In this document: positions 1-7,036 of the stretch, piece by piece
Layout of the letters: each line of letters begins with the position of its first letter
Numbering within the stretch: position 1 is the stretch's first letter
Origin: DAOUEX01 sp034430235
GTDB taxonomy: Bacteria > Chloroflexota > Anaerolineae > UBA2200
Direction of reading: 5' to 3'
Length of the DNA stretch: 26,799 nt
NCBI GenBank assembly: GCA_964478075.1
Contig: CAYZGO010000035.1
Coordinates: forward strand, 1 to 26,799
Notes under the pieces: model-generated
What the model saw: the letters and a program-made list of their open reading frames with translations, nothing else
What the model was told of the DNA's origin: nothing
Database searches by the model: none
Made by a program: the position numbers and the translations under genes

Positions 1-868
1 CGGCCAAGACAGTGGCCAGATTGTCTTTTGCCTTGGCCAGGTTGTACTCGGCCTGAGACACCTTAATGCTGGCTTGGACCATGGCAAGAGCGTCGGGCCC
101 CGCCTGCAATTCGGCCAGCGCCTCCTCAGCCTGGGTCACCCTGTCTTCGGCTGCGGCCAGGCTTGCCTGGGCAGTGTACCGGGCAGCTTCCAGTTGGGCC
201 CTCGCTTTGGCCAGCGTCTCCGACTGGTCGTCGACCGCCTGCTGTTCAACTTTGCCCTGCTGACGCTGCGTCTCGAGACCTCGCAGTTTGCGCTCGTGCC
301 AGGCCACGGTATACTCCAAATCGCGCACGGTTTTCCCTACCGTTGAACTATGCTGCGTAATGGTCAGATTCAGCCGCGCGCTCTCCAGGTTCAATTCGGC
401 CTGGCGCACTGCCTCGGCGGGGCCCATCTTGGCCTCCTCCAGGGCGGCTTCCGCCTGTGCCACATCCAGTTCAGCCTTCTGCCGGTCCAGCTCTGTGTAT
501 GGTTTCTCCGCCTCTTGCAGCGCCTCCTCAGCCGACAGCAGGTCTGCCTCTGCCTGGTCCACCGCTCGCTCCAGCGAGGCCGAGTCAATGCGTGCCAGCA
601 CCTCTCCTTTCTGCACCTGCTGACCTGGAGCGACGTACAGCTCAAGGAGAGGGATCTTGTTGACGTCGAAGCTCAACTGCGCCCGGCGCTCCGCGGAGAC
701 CTCGCCTGTGGGCGTGATGGCCGCCACCAGGTTTCCTCGCTCCACCGTGACCACCTGGGTGAAGCTCGTCGCCTGGGATGCGGCGTTGCGCATCCGCAGA
801 GCCAGCACGCCGGCCGTGGCCAGGACGATAATGGCCACGATTGCCCCCCTTTTTCTCCAATGTCTCAT
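1..868 (-). CDS. Membrane-fusion (HlyD/RND-type) efflux adaptor, second copy, cut by window edge
   Basis: The frame is open from the ATG at 868 to the window edge (289 codons). The N-terminus has one membrane anchor, then a lipoyl/barrel-hybrid start and a long Ala/Glu/Gln-rich coiled-coil hairpin. By family knowledge such adaptors bridge an inner-membrane ABC permease to the outside or an outer channel. The first ~140 residues are identical to those of the adaptor at 885-2468 because 449-889 repeats 2049-2489 base for base. The hairpin then diverges strongly (this copy is two codons shorter up to the edge) and becomes alike again near base 1. It starts 17 nt after the stop of the upstream adaptor, so it is probably the next gene of the same operon. 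The C-terminal barrel and the permease expected beyond it lie outside the window. Confidence 0.85.
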   Translation of the reverse strand, partial: MRHWRKRGAIVAIIVLATAGVLALRMRNAASQATSFTQVVTVERGNLVAAITPTGEVSAERRAQLSFDVNKIPLLELYVAPGQQVQKGEVLARIDSASLERAVDQAEADLLSAEEALQEAEKPYTELDRQKAELDVAQAEAALEEAKMGPAEAVRQAELNLESARLNLTITQHSSTVGKTVRDLEYTVAWHERKLRGLETQRQQGKVEQQAVDDQSETLAKARAQLEAARYTAQASLAAAEDRVTQAEEALAELQAGPDALAMVQASIKVSQAEYNLAKAKDNLATVLA

Positions 869-889
869 GCTTGACCTCCGACCTCTATG
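449..889. repeat. 441-bp direct duplication, copy 1 (copy 2 at 2049-2489)
   Basis: By eye every line from 449 to 889 matches 2049-2489 exactly (offset 1600). The match covers the first ~140 codons of both adaptor genes plus about 20 bases upstream of their start codons. Identity ends abruptly on both sides: mismatches begin at 448/447 and at 890. Weaker similarity continues on the upstream side to about 934/2534. Confidence 0.95.
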
Positions 890-2468
890 GTCTCGTCATC
901 CACTGCTGGCCGCCAGGCATCATGGCCCCGAAGCCGGGTAAACGGCCCGGCTGCTGCTCGGCCGATTGGTACTCAACCACCACCCGATCCCCCTCGTTCA
1001 GCCCTCGCACCACCTCGACGTACAGCCCATCGCTCAACCCCACTTCCACCCGCGTCACCGTCGCCGCTCCTTGCGGAGAATCCTGCACCATCACCACGTT
1101 CCCCTCTTCTGCTTGCCACACGGCTAGGGCGGGCAGCAGCAGCGCGTTCTCCCGGCGGCCCACCACAATGCTCAGATTGGCCGTCATTCCTGACTTGAGG
1201 GACACCCCCTCGGCCCCTTCCAGGCTTACCAGCACCTCGTAGGTCACGACGTTCTGCACCAGCTTCCCTTCCAACGGCACCTCCAGCACCTTGCCCCGGA
1301 ACCGTTGCCCAGGGAAGGCATCGAAGGTGATCTCCGCCTCTTGGCCCACCTCCACCTGGCTGATGTCCGTCTCGTCCACGATGGCCAGCACCTGCAGGTC
1401 CGAGAGGTCGGCCAAGGTCACCACATTTGTGTTGGAGGAAACCAGGTCGCCCACCTCGACGCCGACCGAGATGACCGTAGCGTCAAACGGAGCCACCATG
1501 GTGGACGCTTCCAGGGCGGCCTGGGCCTCTTCGAGGGTCGCTTTGGCAGCGTCGTAGCAGCCCTGGGCCAGCTGCAGCGCCTTAGGGTCGGGACCGGCCA
1601 AGACAGTGGCCAGATTGTCTTTTGCCTTGGCCAGGTTGTACTCGGCCTGGGCCAGGGCAAGGGCGTCAGGGCCTGCCTGCAACTCGGCCAGCGCCTCCTC
1701 AGCCTGAACGACCTTGTCTTGAGCGCTGAGCAGGTCCAAGCCTGCCCGGGCTTTGGCTACCTCCAGGCTGTCTTTGGCATCCAGCATGCGGTTGTAGGCC
1801 AGGAGTTGGCGATCCCTGCTCTCCTCCGTGGGGTTGGGGTTGTCCAGCAGTCCGCCGTGCTCCACCTCGGCCACGTTGGCTTGCAACTGCAGGCGGTCAA
1901 TCTGCTCTTGGGTCGAAGAGCCGCTTTGTAAGGCCGCGAGGTTGTCCGTGGTCTCTTGCAGCTCAGCGGCCGCGTCCCGCACTGCCTTCTCCGCGAGATC
2001 GGGGTCCAGCAGTTCTTCCAGTGACAGCTTGGCTTCCTCCAGGGCGATTTCCGCCTGTGCCACATCCAGTTCAGCCTTCTGCCGGTCCAGCTCTGTGTAT
2101 GGTTTCTCCGCCTCTTGCAGCGCCTCCTCAGCCGACAGCAGGTCTGCCTCTGCCTGGTCCACCGCTCGCTCCAGCGAGGCCGAGTCAATGCGTGCCAGCA
2201 CCTCTCCTTTCTGCACCTGCTGACCTGGAGCGACGTACAGCTCAAGGAGAGGGATCTTGTTGACGTCGAAGCTCAACTGCGCCCGGCGCTCCGCGGAGAC
2301 CTCGCCTGTGGGCGTGATGGCCGCCACCAGGTTTCCTCGCTCCACCGTGACCACCTGGGTGAAGCTCGTCGCCTGGGATGCGGCGTTGCGCATCCGCAGA
2401 GCCAGCACGCCGGCCGTGGCCAGGACGATAATGGCCACGATTGCCCCCCTTTTTCTCCAATGTCTCAT
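885..2468 (-). CDS. Membrane-fusion (HlyD/MacA-like) efflux adaptor
   Basis: A 527-residue protein. Residues about 9-25 form the N-terminal membrane anchor. A lipoyl half-motif (APGQQVQKGEVLARID) is followed by an unusually long Ala/Glu/Gln-rich hairpin (about residues 95-320), the second lipoyl half (APFDATVISVGVEVGDLV) and a beta-barrel/membrane-proximal end. This order is typical of periplasmic adaptor proteins partnering MacB-like ABC exporters, which fits the LolD/MacB-type ATPase upstream. The ATG at 2468 overlaps the stop of the 54-residue ORF as ATGA, indicating translational coupling. The substrate cannot be told from sequence. The next gene downstream is a mosaic duplicate of this one. 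Confidence 0.93.
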   Translation of the reverse strand: MRHWRKRGAIVAIIVLATAGVLALRMRNAASQATSFTQVVTVERGNLVAAITPTGEVSAERRAQLSFDVNKIPLLELYVAPGQQVQKGEVLARIDSASLERAVDQAEADLLSAEEALQEAEKPYTELDRQKAELDVAQAEIALEEAKLSLEELLDPDLAEKAVRDAAAELQETTDNLAALQSGSSTQEQIDRLQLQANVAEVEHGGLLDNPNPTEESRDRQLLAYNRMLDAKDSLEVAKARAGLDLLSAQDKVVQAEEALAELQAGPDALALAQAEYNLAKAKDNLATVLAGPDPKALQLAQGCYDAAKATLEEAQAALEASTMVAPFDATVISVGVEVGDLVSSNTNVVTLADLSDLQVLAIVDETDISQVEVGQEAEITFDAFPGQRFRGKVLEVPLEGKLVQNVVTYEVLVSLEGAEGVSLKSGMTANLSIVVGRRENALLLPALAVWQAEEGNVVMVQDSPQGAATVTRVEVGLSDGLYVEVVRGLNEGDRVVVEYQSAEQQPGRLPGFGAMMPGGQQWMTRP

Positions 2469-2489
2469 GCTTGACCTCCGACCTCTATG
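2049..2489. repeat. 441-bp direct duplication, copy 2
   Basis: Partner of 449-889. It covers the N-terminal codons of the 527-residue adaptor and its immediate upstream bases. No transposase or terminal inverted repeat is associated, so duplication followed by gene conversion is more likely than transposition. Confidence 0.95.
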
Positions 2490-2629
2490 ATCTCATCATC
2501 CTCTGCTGGCCGCAGGGCATCCTGGCCCCGCAGCGCTCCCATTCCCATCCAGACCAGCGCCCCAGCCAAGCTCAAGGCCAGCCACCACGCAAACAGGCGT
2601 GTGACCTGCGGCATTCTCCTGCCTCTCAT
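2465..2629 (-). CDS. Small single-pass membrane protein, 54 residues
   Basis: A short ORF with ATG at 2629 and TGA at 2467-2465. Its start overlaps the stop of the DUF5666-like gene as ATGA and its stop overlaps the adaptor start as ATGA, so it sits exactly in a chain of coupled genes. The protein has a basic N-terminus (MRGRRMPQVTR), one hydrophobic segment (about residues 13-35) and an acidic tail (PAEDDEIIEV). I do not recognise a family. The position suggests a small accessory subunit of the exporter or a peptide whose translation couples the neighbours. The DNA of its tail resembles the 3' end of the adaptor gene read in another frame, so it may partly derive from an old duplication. Confidence 0.7.
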   Translation of the reverse strand: MRGRRMPQVTRLFAWWLALSLAGALVWMGMGALRGQDALRPAEDDEIIEVGGQA

Positions 2630-3102
2630 GGTTGATCTGGCTGTAGGAACTGGAACCCCTGCGTGGATCGGATGGACCGCGCGGTGAGGCTGCCGTCATC
2701 GTTGCGCGAGCCCGAGACGACCACCTGCTCGCCGACCTCCAGGTCGCCCACGTTCACCGTCATGGACTTCTCAATGAGGGTGGTATCGCTCGTTTGCACG
2801 CGGATCGTTCCCTCCTCAGTGCTGACGACCAAGGCATCGCCCTCAATCTCCTCGATGGTGCCCACGATGCCGCCACCCAGTCCCTGGGCGCCCCCCTGCC
2901 CTGGCTGGGGGGTCCTGAGCTGATCTGGGAACTCGCGACTCTGGCGCATTGCCCCCTGCTGGAAGAGACGGGCCGGATCCTGGATTACCCGGTTTTCTCC
3001 CACCTTTGTCCCCGCCCAAAAGGAGCCGGCCCCCACAGCCAGGACGACTAGCAGTGCTGCTATGATGACAATGGGTTTCCTCATGTCTCTCCTCCCACTC
3101 AT
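2626..3102 (-). CDS. Membrane-anchored DUF5666-like protein of the efflux operon
   Basis: A 158-residue protein. One N-terminal transmembrane segment (about residues 9-30) is followed by a Gln/Gly-rich linker and a small beta domain (about residues 78-148). The domain pattern 'GTIEEIEGDALVVSTEEGTI...VNVGDLEVGEQVVVSG..NDDGSLTARSI' is that of DUF5666/OB-like domains. These are common next to ABC exporters in Gram-positive and Chloroflexota genomes, and their biochemical role is unknown. The start overlaps the ATPase stop (ATGA at 3102-3099) and the stop overlaps the 54-residue ORF. A periplasmic/extracytoplasmic role next to the adaptor is inferred. Confidence 0.82.
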   Translation of the reverse strand: MSGRRDMRKPIVIIAALLVVLAVGAGSFWAGTKVGENRVIQDPARLFQQGAMRQSREFPDQLRTPQPGQGGAQGLGGGIVGTIEEIEGDALVVSTEEGTIRVQTSDTTLIEKSMTVNVGDLEVGEQVVVSGSRNDDGSLTARSIRSTQGFQFLQPDQP

Positions 3103-3782
3103 GTTGCTGCTGTCTGCTCACCCTCGATCCGCCCATCGCGAAAGTGGACGATACGTCTGGTGTAGGCAGCGATCTCGGGATCGTGGGTGACCACGATAAT
3201 AGTAATCTCCTGCTCCTCGTTGAGTCTGCGGAAGATATCCATGATTTCCTCGCTCGACTTGGTGTCTATGTTGCCTGTGGGCTCATCGGCCAAGATGATG
3301 GACGGCTGGTTGACCAAGGCCCGGGCGATGGCCACCCGCTGCTGTTCGCCACCGGAGAGCTGATTGGGCCGGTGGCCGATGCGATCCCCCAGCCCCACTG
3401 CTTCCAGGGCGGCGATGGCTCGCCGACGGCGATCCCTGCCCCCCCCGCCAGCGTAGATGAGGGGCAGCTCAACGTTGTCAATGGCTGTGGTGCGCGGCAG
3501 TAGGTTGTACGTCTGGAAGACAAAGCCAATCTTCCGGTTGCGGATCTCGGCTAGCTGGTCGTCGCTCAGTTGGCCGACATCAACCTCCTCCAGCCAGTAA
3601 GAGCCCGAGGTAGGCTTGTCCAGGCAGCCGATGACGTTCATCAGCGTGGATTTGCCCGATCCAGAGGGGCCCATGATGGCCACCATCTCCCCCTCCTCTA
3701 CTTGCAGGGAGACGCCCCGCAGGGCGTGAACCTCCACCTCGCCCACCTCATAAACCTTGGTCACGTCTTTCAGCTCTATCAT
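3099..3782 (-). CDS. ABC transporter ATP-binding protein (LolD/MacB type)
   Basis: A 227-residue nucleotide-binding subunit. Walker A GPSGSGKST is at residues 38-46, the Q-loop at Q90, the signature LSGGEQQ at 142-148, Walker B ILADE at 163-167, and the switch His is in VVTHD. The length and the 'MIELKDVTKVYEVGEVEVHALRG' type start are those of the LolD/MacB/SalX group, which powers permeases that extrude lipoproteins, peptides or drugs through an adaptor. No permease is in the window; it should lie beyond base 1. The gene overlaps its downstream neighbour by ATGA and overlaps a small upstream ORF in the same way. It lies downstream of the promoter and three-repeat array at 4132-4175. Confidence 0.95.
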   Translation of the reverse strand: MIELKDVTKVYEVGEVEVHALRGVSLQVEEGEMVAIMGPSGSGKSTLMNVIGCLDKPTSGSYWLEEVDVGQLSDDQLAEIRNRKIGFVFQTYNLLPRTTAIDNVELPLIYAGGGGRDRRRRAIAALEAVGLGDRIGHRPNQLSGGEQQRVAIARALVNQPSIILADEPTGNIDTKSSEEIMDIFRRLNEEQEITIIVVTHDPEIAAYTRRIVHFRDGRIEGEQTAAT

Positions 3783-3982
3783 CGTTTGGCCTCCGCGAAA
3801 ACTTTGATCGCCCTGGCTACCATACGCCTCTTACCGTCCGGCGAGCCGATGGCGGTGAGACGATCGGCGACATCGCCATCCTCCATAGACACTAGACCCA
3901 GCACAAGTCCCATCGACATCGCCCGTTTCAGGGGGGAGTCGCTCCAGAGCCCGAGTCTCTTTGCCAGAGAGACGGGGCACAC
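3779..3982 (-). CDS. Small ORF leading the efflux operon, unrecognised
   Basis: A 67-residue frame beginning with GTG at 3982 and closed upstream by an in-frame TGA at 3988-3986. It ends in TGA at 3781-3779, overlapping the ATPase ATG as ATGA, the same junction used by the next three gene pairs. That junction is the main argument for it being read. The C-terminal half (DGDVADRLTAIGSPDGKRRM...AEAKR) looks protein-like and basic. No Shine-Dalgarno sequence is evident at the GTG, and internal ATGs in the run AMSMG are alternatives. It may be the remnant of a longer first gene, because the transcript leader from the -10 at 4137 is about 350 nt. Function unknown. Confidence 0.35.
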   Translation of the reverse strand: MCPVSLAKRLGLWSDSPLKRAMSMGLVLGLVSMEDGDVADRLTAIGSPDGKRRMVARAIKVFAEAKR

Positions 3983-4131
3983 GATTCATGCGCCACCTCT
4001 TCCTGGATCCTCTGGGTGGCCCTATTATCGCCCAAGTTGGGAAAACACGCAAGACTGATTTCCCCTTGTTTAGTTTGGACGCGAACAATCTTGGACGCGT
4101 GCTGGGATGTATGGTGCATAAGACGAGCCTT

Positions 4132-4175
4132 ACGATAGCAGAAAGTTATGGAGATTTGATGGAGACCTGATGGAG
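4132..4175 (-). promoter_or_regulatory. Promoter with three tandem 11-bp operator repeats, efflux operon
   Basis: On the minus strand three contiguous 11-mers read CTCCATCAGGT (4175-4165), CTCCATCAAAT (4164-4154) and CTCCATAACTT (4153-4143). TCTGC and a -10-like TATCGT (4137-4132) follow. The array takes the place of a -35 box. Direct repeats at 11-bp spacing abutting a -10 are typical of OmpR/PhoB-family activator sites. The same arrangement with the same spacing occurs at 11095-11138. Confidence 0.7.
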
Positions 4176-4619
4176 GGCTAGTGAAATGCGAAAAGTGAAG
4201 AACGAAACGTGAACGATGAAAGATGTATGGTGCAAAATGAGGGGCGAACGCGACATCCGACCCTCGCGCGAATCAAGCCCTATCGGCTACGATTCGCCCT
4301 GACCGGGAAAAAGACGAAAGCGACCAGGCTTCGCGTCGTCGCGCTGGAAGCGGCCAGTCCAAAGTTCGCTCCAGCCAGGGAGGCAGCACCAGCAGCGCTA
4401 GAAGCAGCGTAGGGCCGCGCGCAGCAGGATCCCCAACTGGGTTGATGTTCACAACAATAACCTCACCAGTAAGATCAGGCCCCCAAGAAGCGATTTTGAT
4501 AATCGGTGTCAGGCGAAAGATGCGCAGCACCTCGCGCATAGCCGGTCATTGATCCGTAGTGATAGCATCCGCAGAACATCCTATCGGAAAAAAGCTCACC
4601 GGTATCGTTCAGGGTATTA
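4176..4619. other. Intergenic region without a supported gene
   Basis: It begins with an A/G-rich, loosely repeated GTGAAA/GTGAA tract (about 4181-4220) that resembles 11143-11184. A 13-bp direct repeat GATGTATGGTGCA at 4106-4118 and 4222-4234 brackets the operon promoter. A minus-strand frame at 4539-4273 starts like the end of a STAS domain (REVLRIFRLTPI) but then becomes low-complexity, so it is at best a remnant. I see no RNA gene or strong terminator. Confidence 0.5.
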
Positions 4620-5819
4620 TCACTCCTGTGGCCGTTCTTGCAGCGTCACGGGGACCAACAGTTCCTGACCGTTGCGAATGATGGTCAGTTCCACCGTGCT
4701 GTCGGCAGCGGTCTGTGTCTCCAGGTATACCGTCAGTTCTTGAAAATCGTTGACCGATTCGCCATCAATGGCGATGATGATGTCGCCATCCACCGGGATT
4801 TGATAGCGCCCAATCCGCACCAGGCGGCTGCCGCCTTGTATCCCCGCCTTGTCGGCCGGAGCGCCCCTCACCGCCTCAATCACCAGCAGCCCAGTGTCCA
4901 CTGGGACGTTCATGCCGGCCTCGCGCAACACCTCGGCGACAGATGGCGTCAGGGACAGCATCTGCGCGCCCAACCAGGGATGGGGATAATACCCACGCGT
5001 GATCAGTTCGGGCACCACACGCCGCACGGTGTTGGCTGACACGGCAAAACCAATGCCCGCCGAGGCGCCACTGGGACTGATAATCTGCGAGTTGACGCCG
5101 ATCACGCGCCCTTCCAGGTCGAGCATGGGTCCGCCCGAGTTGCCGGGGTTAATGGCTGCATCGGTCTGGATCGCCTCGCCGATGAAACGGTTATCTTCAG
5201 GGCTTTGAATGACCCGGCCCAAGGCGCTGATCACGCCGATGGTCAGCGTCTGTTCCAGGCCAAAGGGATTGCCGATGGCGAGCACGAACTGGCCCACCCG
5301 CAGCTTGTCCGAATCGCCCAAGGCAACCGGCTCCGGTAGGGCGACACCAGCGTCAATATGAATCACCGCCAAGTCGTTGGTCGGGTCTACGCCAACAATC
5401 TCAGCCTCGTACACCTGACCGCTGGCGAGGGTGACCAAAAGCTCCTCCGCGTTTTCGACCACGTGGTAGTTGGTGACGATGTGCCCCTCGGTGTCGTACA
5501 CAAAGCCGGACCCGCTCCCCTCCTGGGGACTTGGCCGCATAAACCAGTCGTAGGCATAGCTGCGGTTGGTGATGTTCACCACGGCAGGGCCGACGGTCTC
5601 GTACACGGCGATGACCTGCGCCTCCAAGGCGTTGGCAGCTTCCTGCTCGTTGGGAAGAGCCGGCACCAGGGGCGGCGCTGGCGTGTCCGTGGGCAAAACG
5701 GAAGTTGGGATCGCTGTTGGGTTGAGCGCCACGATGCCCTGCAAGCTACATCCCGGCATCACGAGCAGCAACATGAGAGTGGCTGCCACCAAGATCCCAT
5801 GCATCCGAGTCTTCTTCAC
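4620..5819 (-). CDS. htrA: HtrA/DegP-like serine protease lipoprotein with one PDZ domain
   Basis: A 399-residue protein from a GTG at 5819. AGGAG lies 8 nt upstream and the first residues VKKTRMHG... make a proper lipoprotein signal ending in MPGC (Cys24). The longer frame upstream would overlap the receiver gene and lacks signal features. A Pro/Thr linker (about 33-58) precedes the trypsin-like domain with triad His119 (TNYHV), Asp149 (TNDLAVI) and Ser228 (GNSGG). A C-terminal PDZ domain follows (about 300-395). The family degrades or refolds damaged envelope proteins. It should be anchored outside the cytoplasmic membrane. The gene lies 44 nt after the degenerate receiver gene and may share its transcript. 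Confidence 0.93.
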   Translation of the reverse strand: MKKTRMHGILVAATLMLLLVMPGCSLQGIVALNPTAIPTSVLPTDTPAPPLVPALPNEQEAANALEAQVIAVYETVGPAVVNITNRSYAYDWFMRPSPQEGSGSGFVYDTEGHIVTNYHVVENAEELLVTLASGQVYEAEIVGVDPTNDLAVIHIDAGVALPEPVALGDSDKLRVGQFVLAIGNPFGLEQTLTIGVISALGRVIQSPEDNRFIGEAIQTDAAINPGNSGGPMLDLEGRVIGVNSQIISPSGASAGIGFAVSANTVRRVVPELITRGYYPHPWLGAQMLSLTPSVAEVLREAGMNVPVDTGLLVIEAVRGAPADKAGIQGGSRLVRIGRYQIPVDGDIIIAIDGESVNDFQELTVYLETQTAADSTVELTIIRNGQELLVPVTLQERPQE

Positions 5820-5863
5820 TGTCTTCACTCCTGTCCACAAATTGCTCAAGTGTTGTGTACCAT

Positions 5864-6328
5864 CTATGTCCATACTGACTTCCCAGCCCGGTGCTGTCTG
5901 CCCCCTCCCAACCGGGGTGCATTGCCGTGCGTCCGGCGGACAACAGCGCGGATCCGTGCCAGTAGTTCCCGGCGGTTGCACGGCCAGGTTAGGTAATCGT
6001 CCGCACCTGAGTCGAGGAAGTACAGCTTGATCTCCTCGTCGGCCTCTCGGCTCAATACGATCACTCCCACATCACTCTCCAGGCGCAGGCGGCGCAAGAG
6101 TTGGAAGCTGTCCATCTGCGCCTGGCCAGCATCATCCGTGCAGTGCTCAGTTGGGGGCGTAAAGCCCATCAGCACCAGCGACGGAGCCTCACTCGCGAGT
6201 AGATCCAGTGCGGATGCTCCGTCGCTGGCAGCGAGGACACCGAAGCCATCGGCCTCCAGGCAGCTACGAAGCCAGTCGATTACGTGTCTGTCGCGATTGA
6301 CTACGAGAACCTTCGCGTCTGTAACCAT
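5864..6328 (-). CDS. Stand-alone degenerate receiver (pseudo-receiver) domain protein
   Basis: A 154-residue protein with the fold pattern of an OmpR-type receiver: VLVVNRDRH at the N-terminus, LVLMGFTPP, VIVLSREAD, and GADDYLTWPCNRRELLARIRAVVRR. The Asp that accepts phosphate is replaced by Gly55 (LVLMGF instead of LVLLDx). The conserved Lys of the 'LTKP' motif is Trp115, and an extra ~12 residues lie after strand 3. No DNA-binding domain follows; the tail is a short basic stretch. It probably cannot be phosphorylated in the usual way and may act by protein contact, or it may be a decaying remnant of a response regulator. AGGAG lies 6 nt before the ATG. The gene is followed directly by htrA. 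Confidence 0.85.
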   Translation of the reverse strand: MVTDAKVLVVNRDRHVIDWLRSCLEADGFGVLAASDGASALDLLASEAPSLVLMGFTPPTEHCTDDAGQAQMDSFQLLRRLRLESDVGVIVLSREADEEIKLYFLDSGADDYLTWPCNRRELLARIRAVVRRTHGNAPRLGGGRQHRAGKSVWT

Positions 6329-6370
6329 TGCGTGCTCCTAGAATCTCAATCACGGGCTCAGCTGGGTCGG

Positions 6371-6913
6371 TCACGCTGCAGCCCGCTCGGTTAGCAGTTC
6401 GATCAGCGGATCGAGCAGGATGGTCAGTTGTCCCAGGCCGCCACCGAGTACCTTGCCGCCGACGGTGCCGCCGCTGGCCTCGGCGGTAGCTCGCGCGGCT
6501 TCCCGTTCTTCCTGACTCATGCTGCCGATTTGGGCCTGGAGCGTCGCCCGTGCTTCAGGCCCTGGCGGCTGATCGCCGAACTGTGCCTGGAGTGTCTCCC
6601 GCACCTCAGCTGATAGCTGCCGACCCTGACCCGCCAGTCCGGGGCCCTCCCCCATGCCGAGGCTGAGTCCTTGGTTTTCCGCCCAGATCCCGAGGTCCTC
6701 CCAGGTGAGCTGCACGGCGGCGATAGCCGCCAGTTGCTCTGGGCTCATGGTGCCCTCGATCTGCTTCAGGACGGCGCCTGATTCCGCTTCGCTCTGCAGT
6801 GTTCCCCCACGGATTGCCTGCCACAGCGCCAGCAGAGCCGCTGCCTGCTCCGCAGTCACGGCATTCCCCGTCTCTTCCAGCCGCAGCGTTCCCGACGCAA
6901 GCTGCCCGCTCAC
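6371..6913 (-). CDS. Hypothetical Ala/Gln/Glu-rich protein
   Basis: A 180-residue protein from GTG at 6913. The N-terminal part ('GTLRLEETGNAVTAEQAAALLALWQAIRG...IEGTMSPEQLAAIAAVQLT') resembles exported proteins seen in Chloroflexota, which normally follow a lipoprotein signal. Here no signal peptide precedes it in frame. A Gln-rich central section (GLAGQGRQLSAEVRETLQAQFG) and a second 'SQEEREAARA' segment follow, ending in LTILLDPLIELLTERAAA. Either the true start is missed, the gene has lost its signal sequence, or it is a cytoplasmic form. Function unknown. It lies 43 nt upstream of the receiver gene and on the same strand. Confidence 0.65.
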   Translation of the reverse strand: MSGQLASGTLRLEETGNAVTAEQAAALLALWQAIRGGTLQSEAESGAVLKQIEGTMSPEQLAAIAAVQLTWEDLGIWAENQGLSLGMGEGPGLAGQGRQLSAEVRETLQAQFGDQPPGPEARATLQAQIGSMSQEEREAARATAEASGGTVGGKVLGGGLGQLTILLDPLIELLTERAAA

Positions 6914-7036
6914 GTCCCTTGCGTCCCCTCGGCTATGTGACCCGTGGGGGCACTGTGGTCGTAGAGCCGGAGACCCAAGTGCTTCCTTCGTCCGGCTGAG
7001 CTGCCTGCGGGTTGCTCTGAGGTGGATAGCGCGTTG

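Noticed and set aside
449..2489. Adaptor duplication as an insertion sequence or composite transposon
   Set aside because: No transposase and no terminal inverted repeats; the repeat begins and ends inside gene sequence.
4273..4539. Minus-strand 88-codon frame whose start looks like the end of a STAS domain
   Set aside because: Only about 20 residues resemble the family, and the rest is low-complexity. No ribosome site. At most a remnant.
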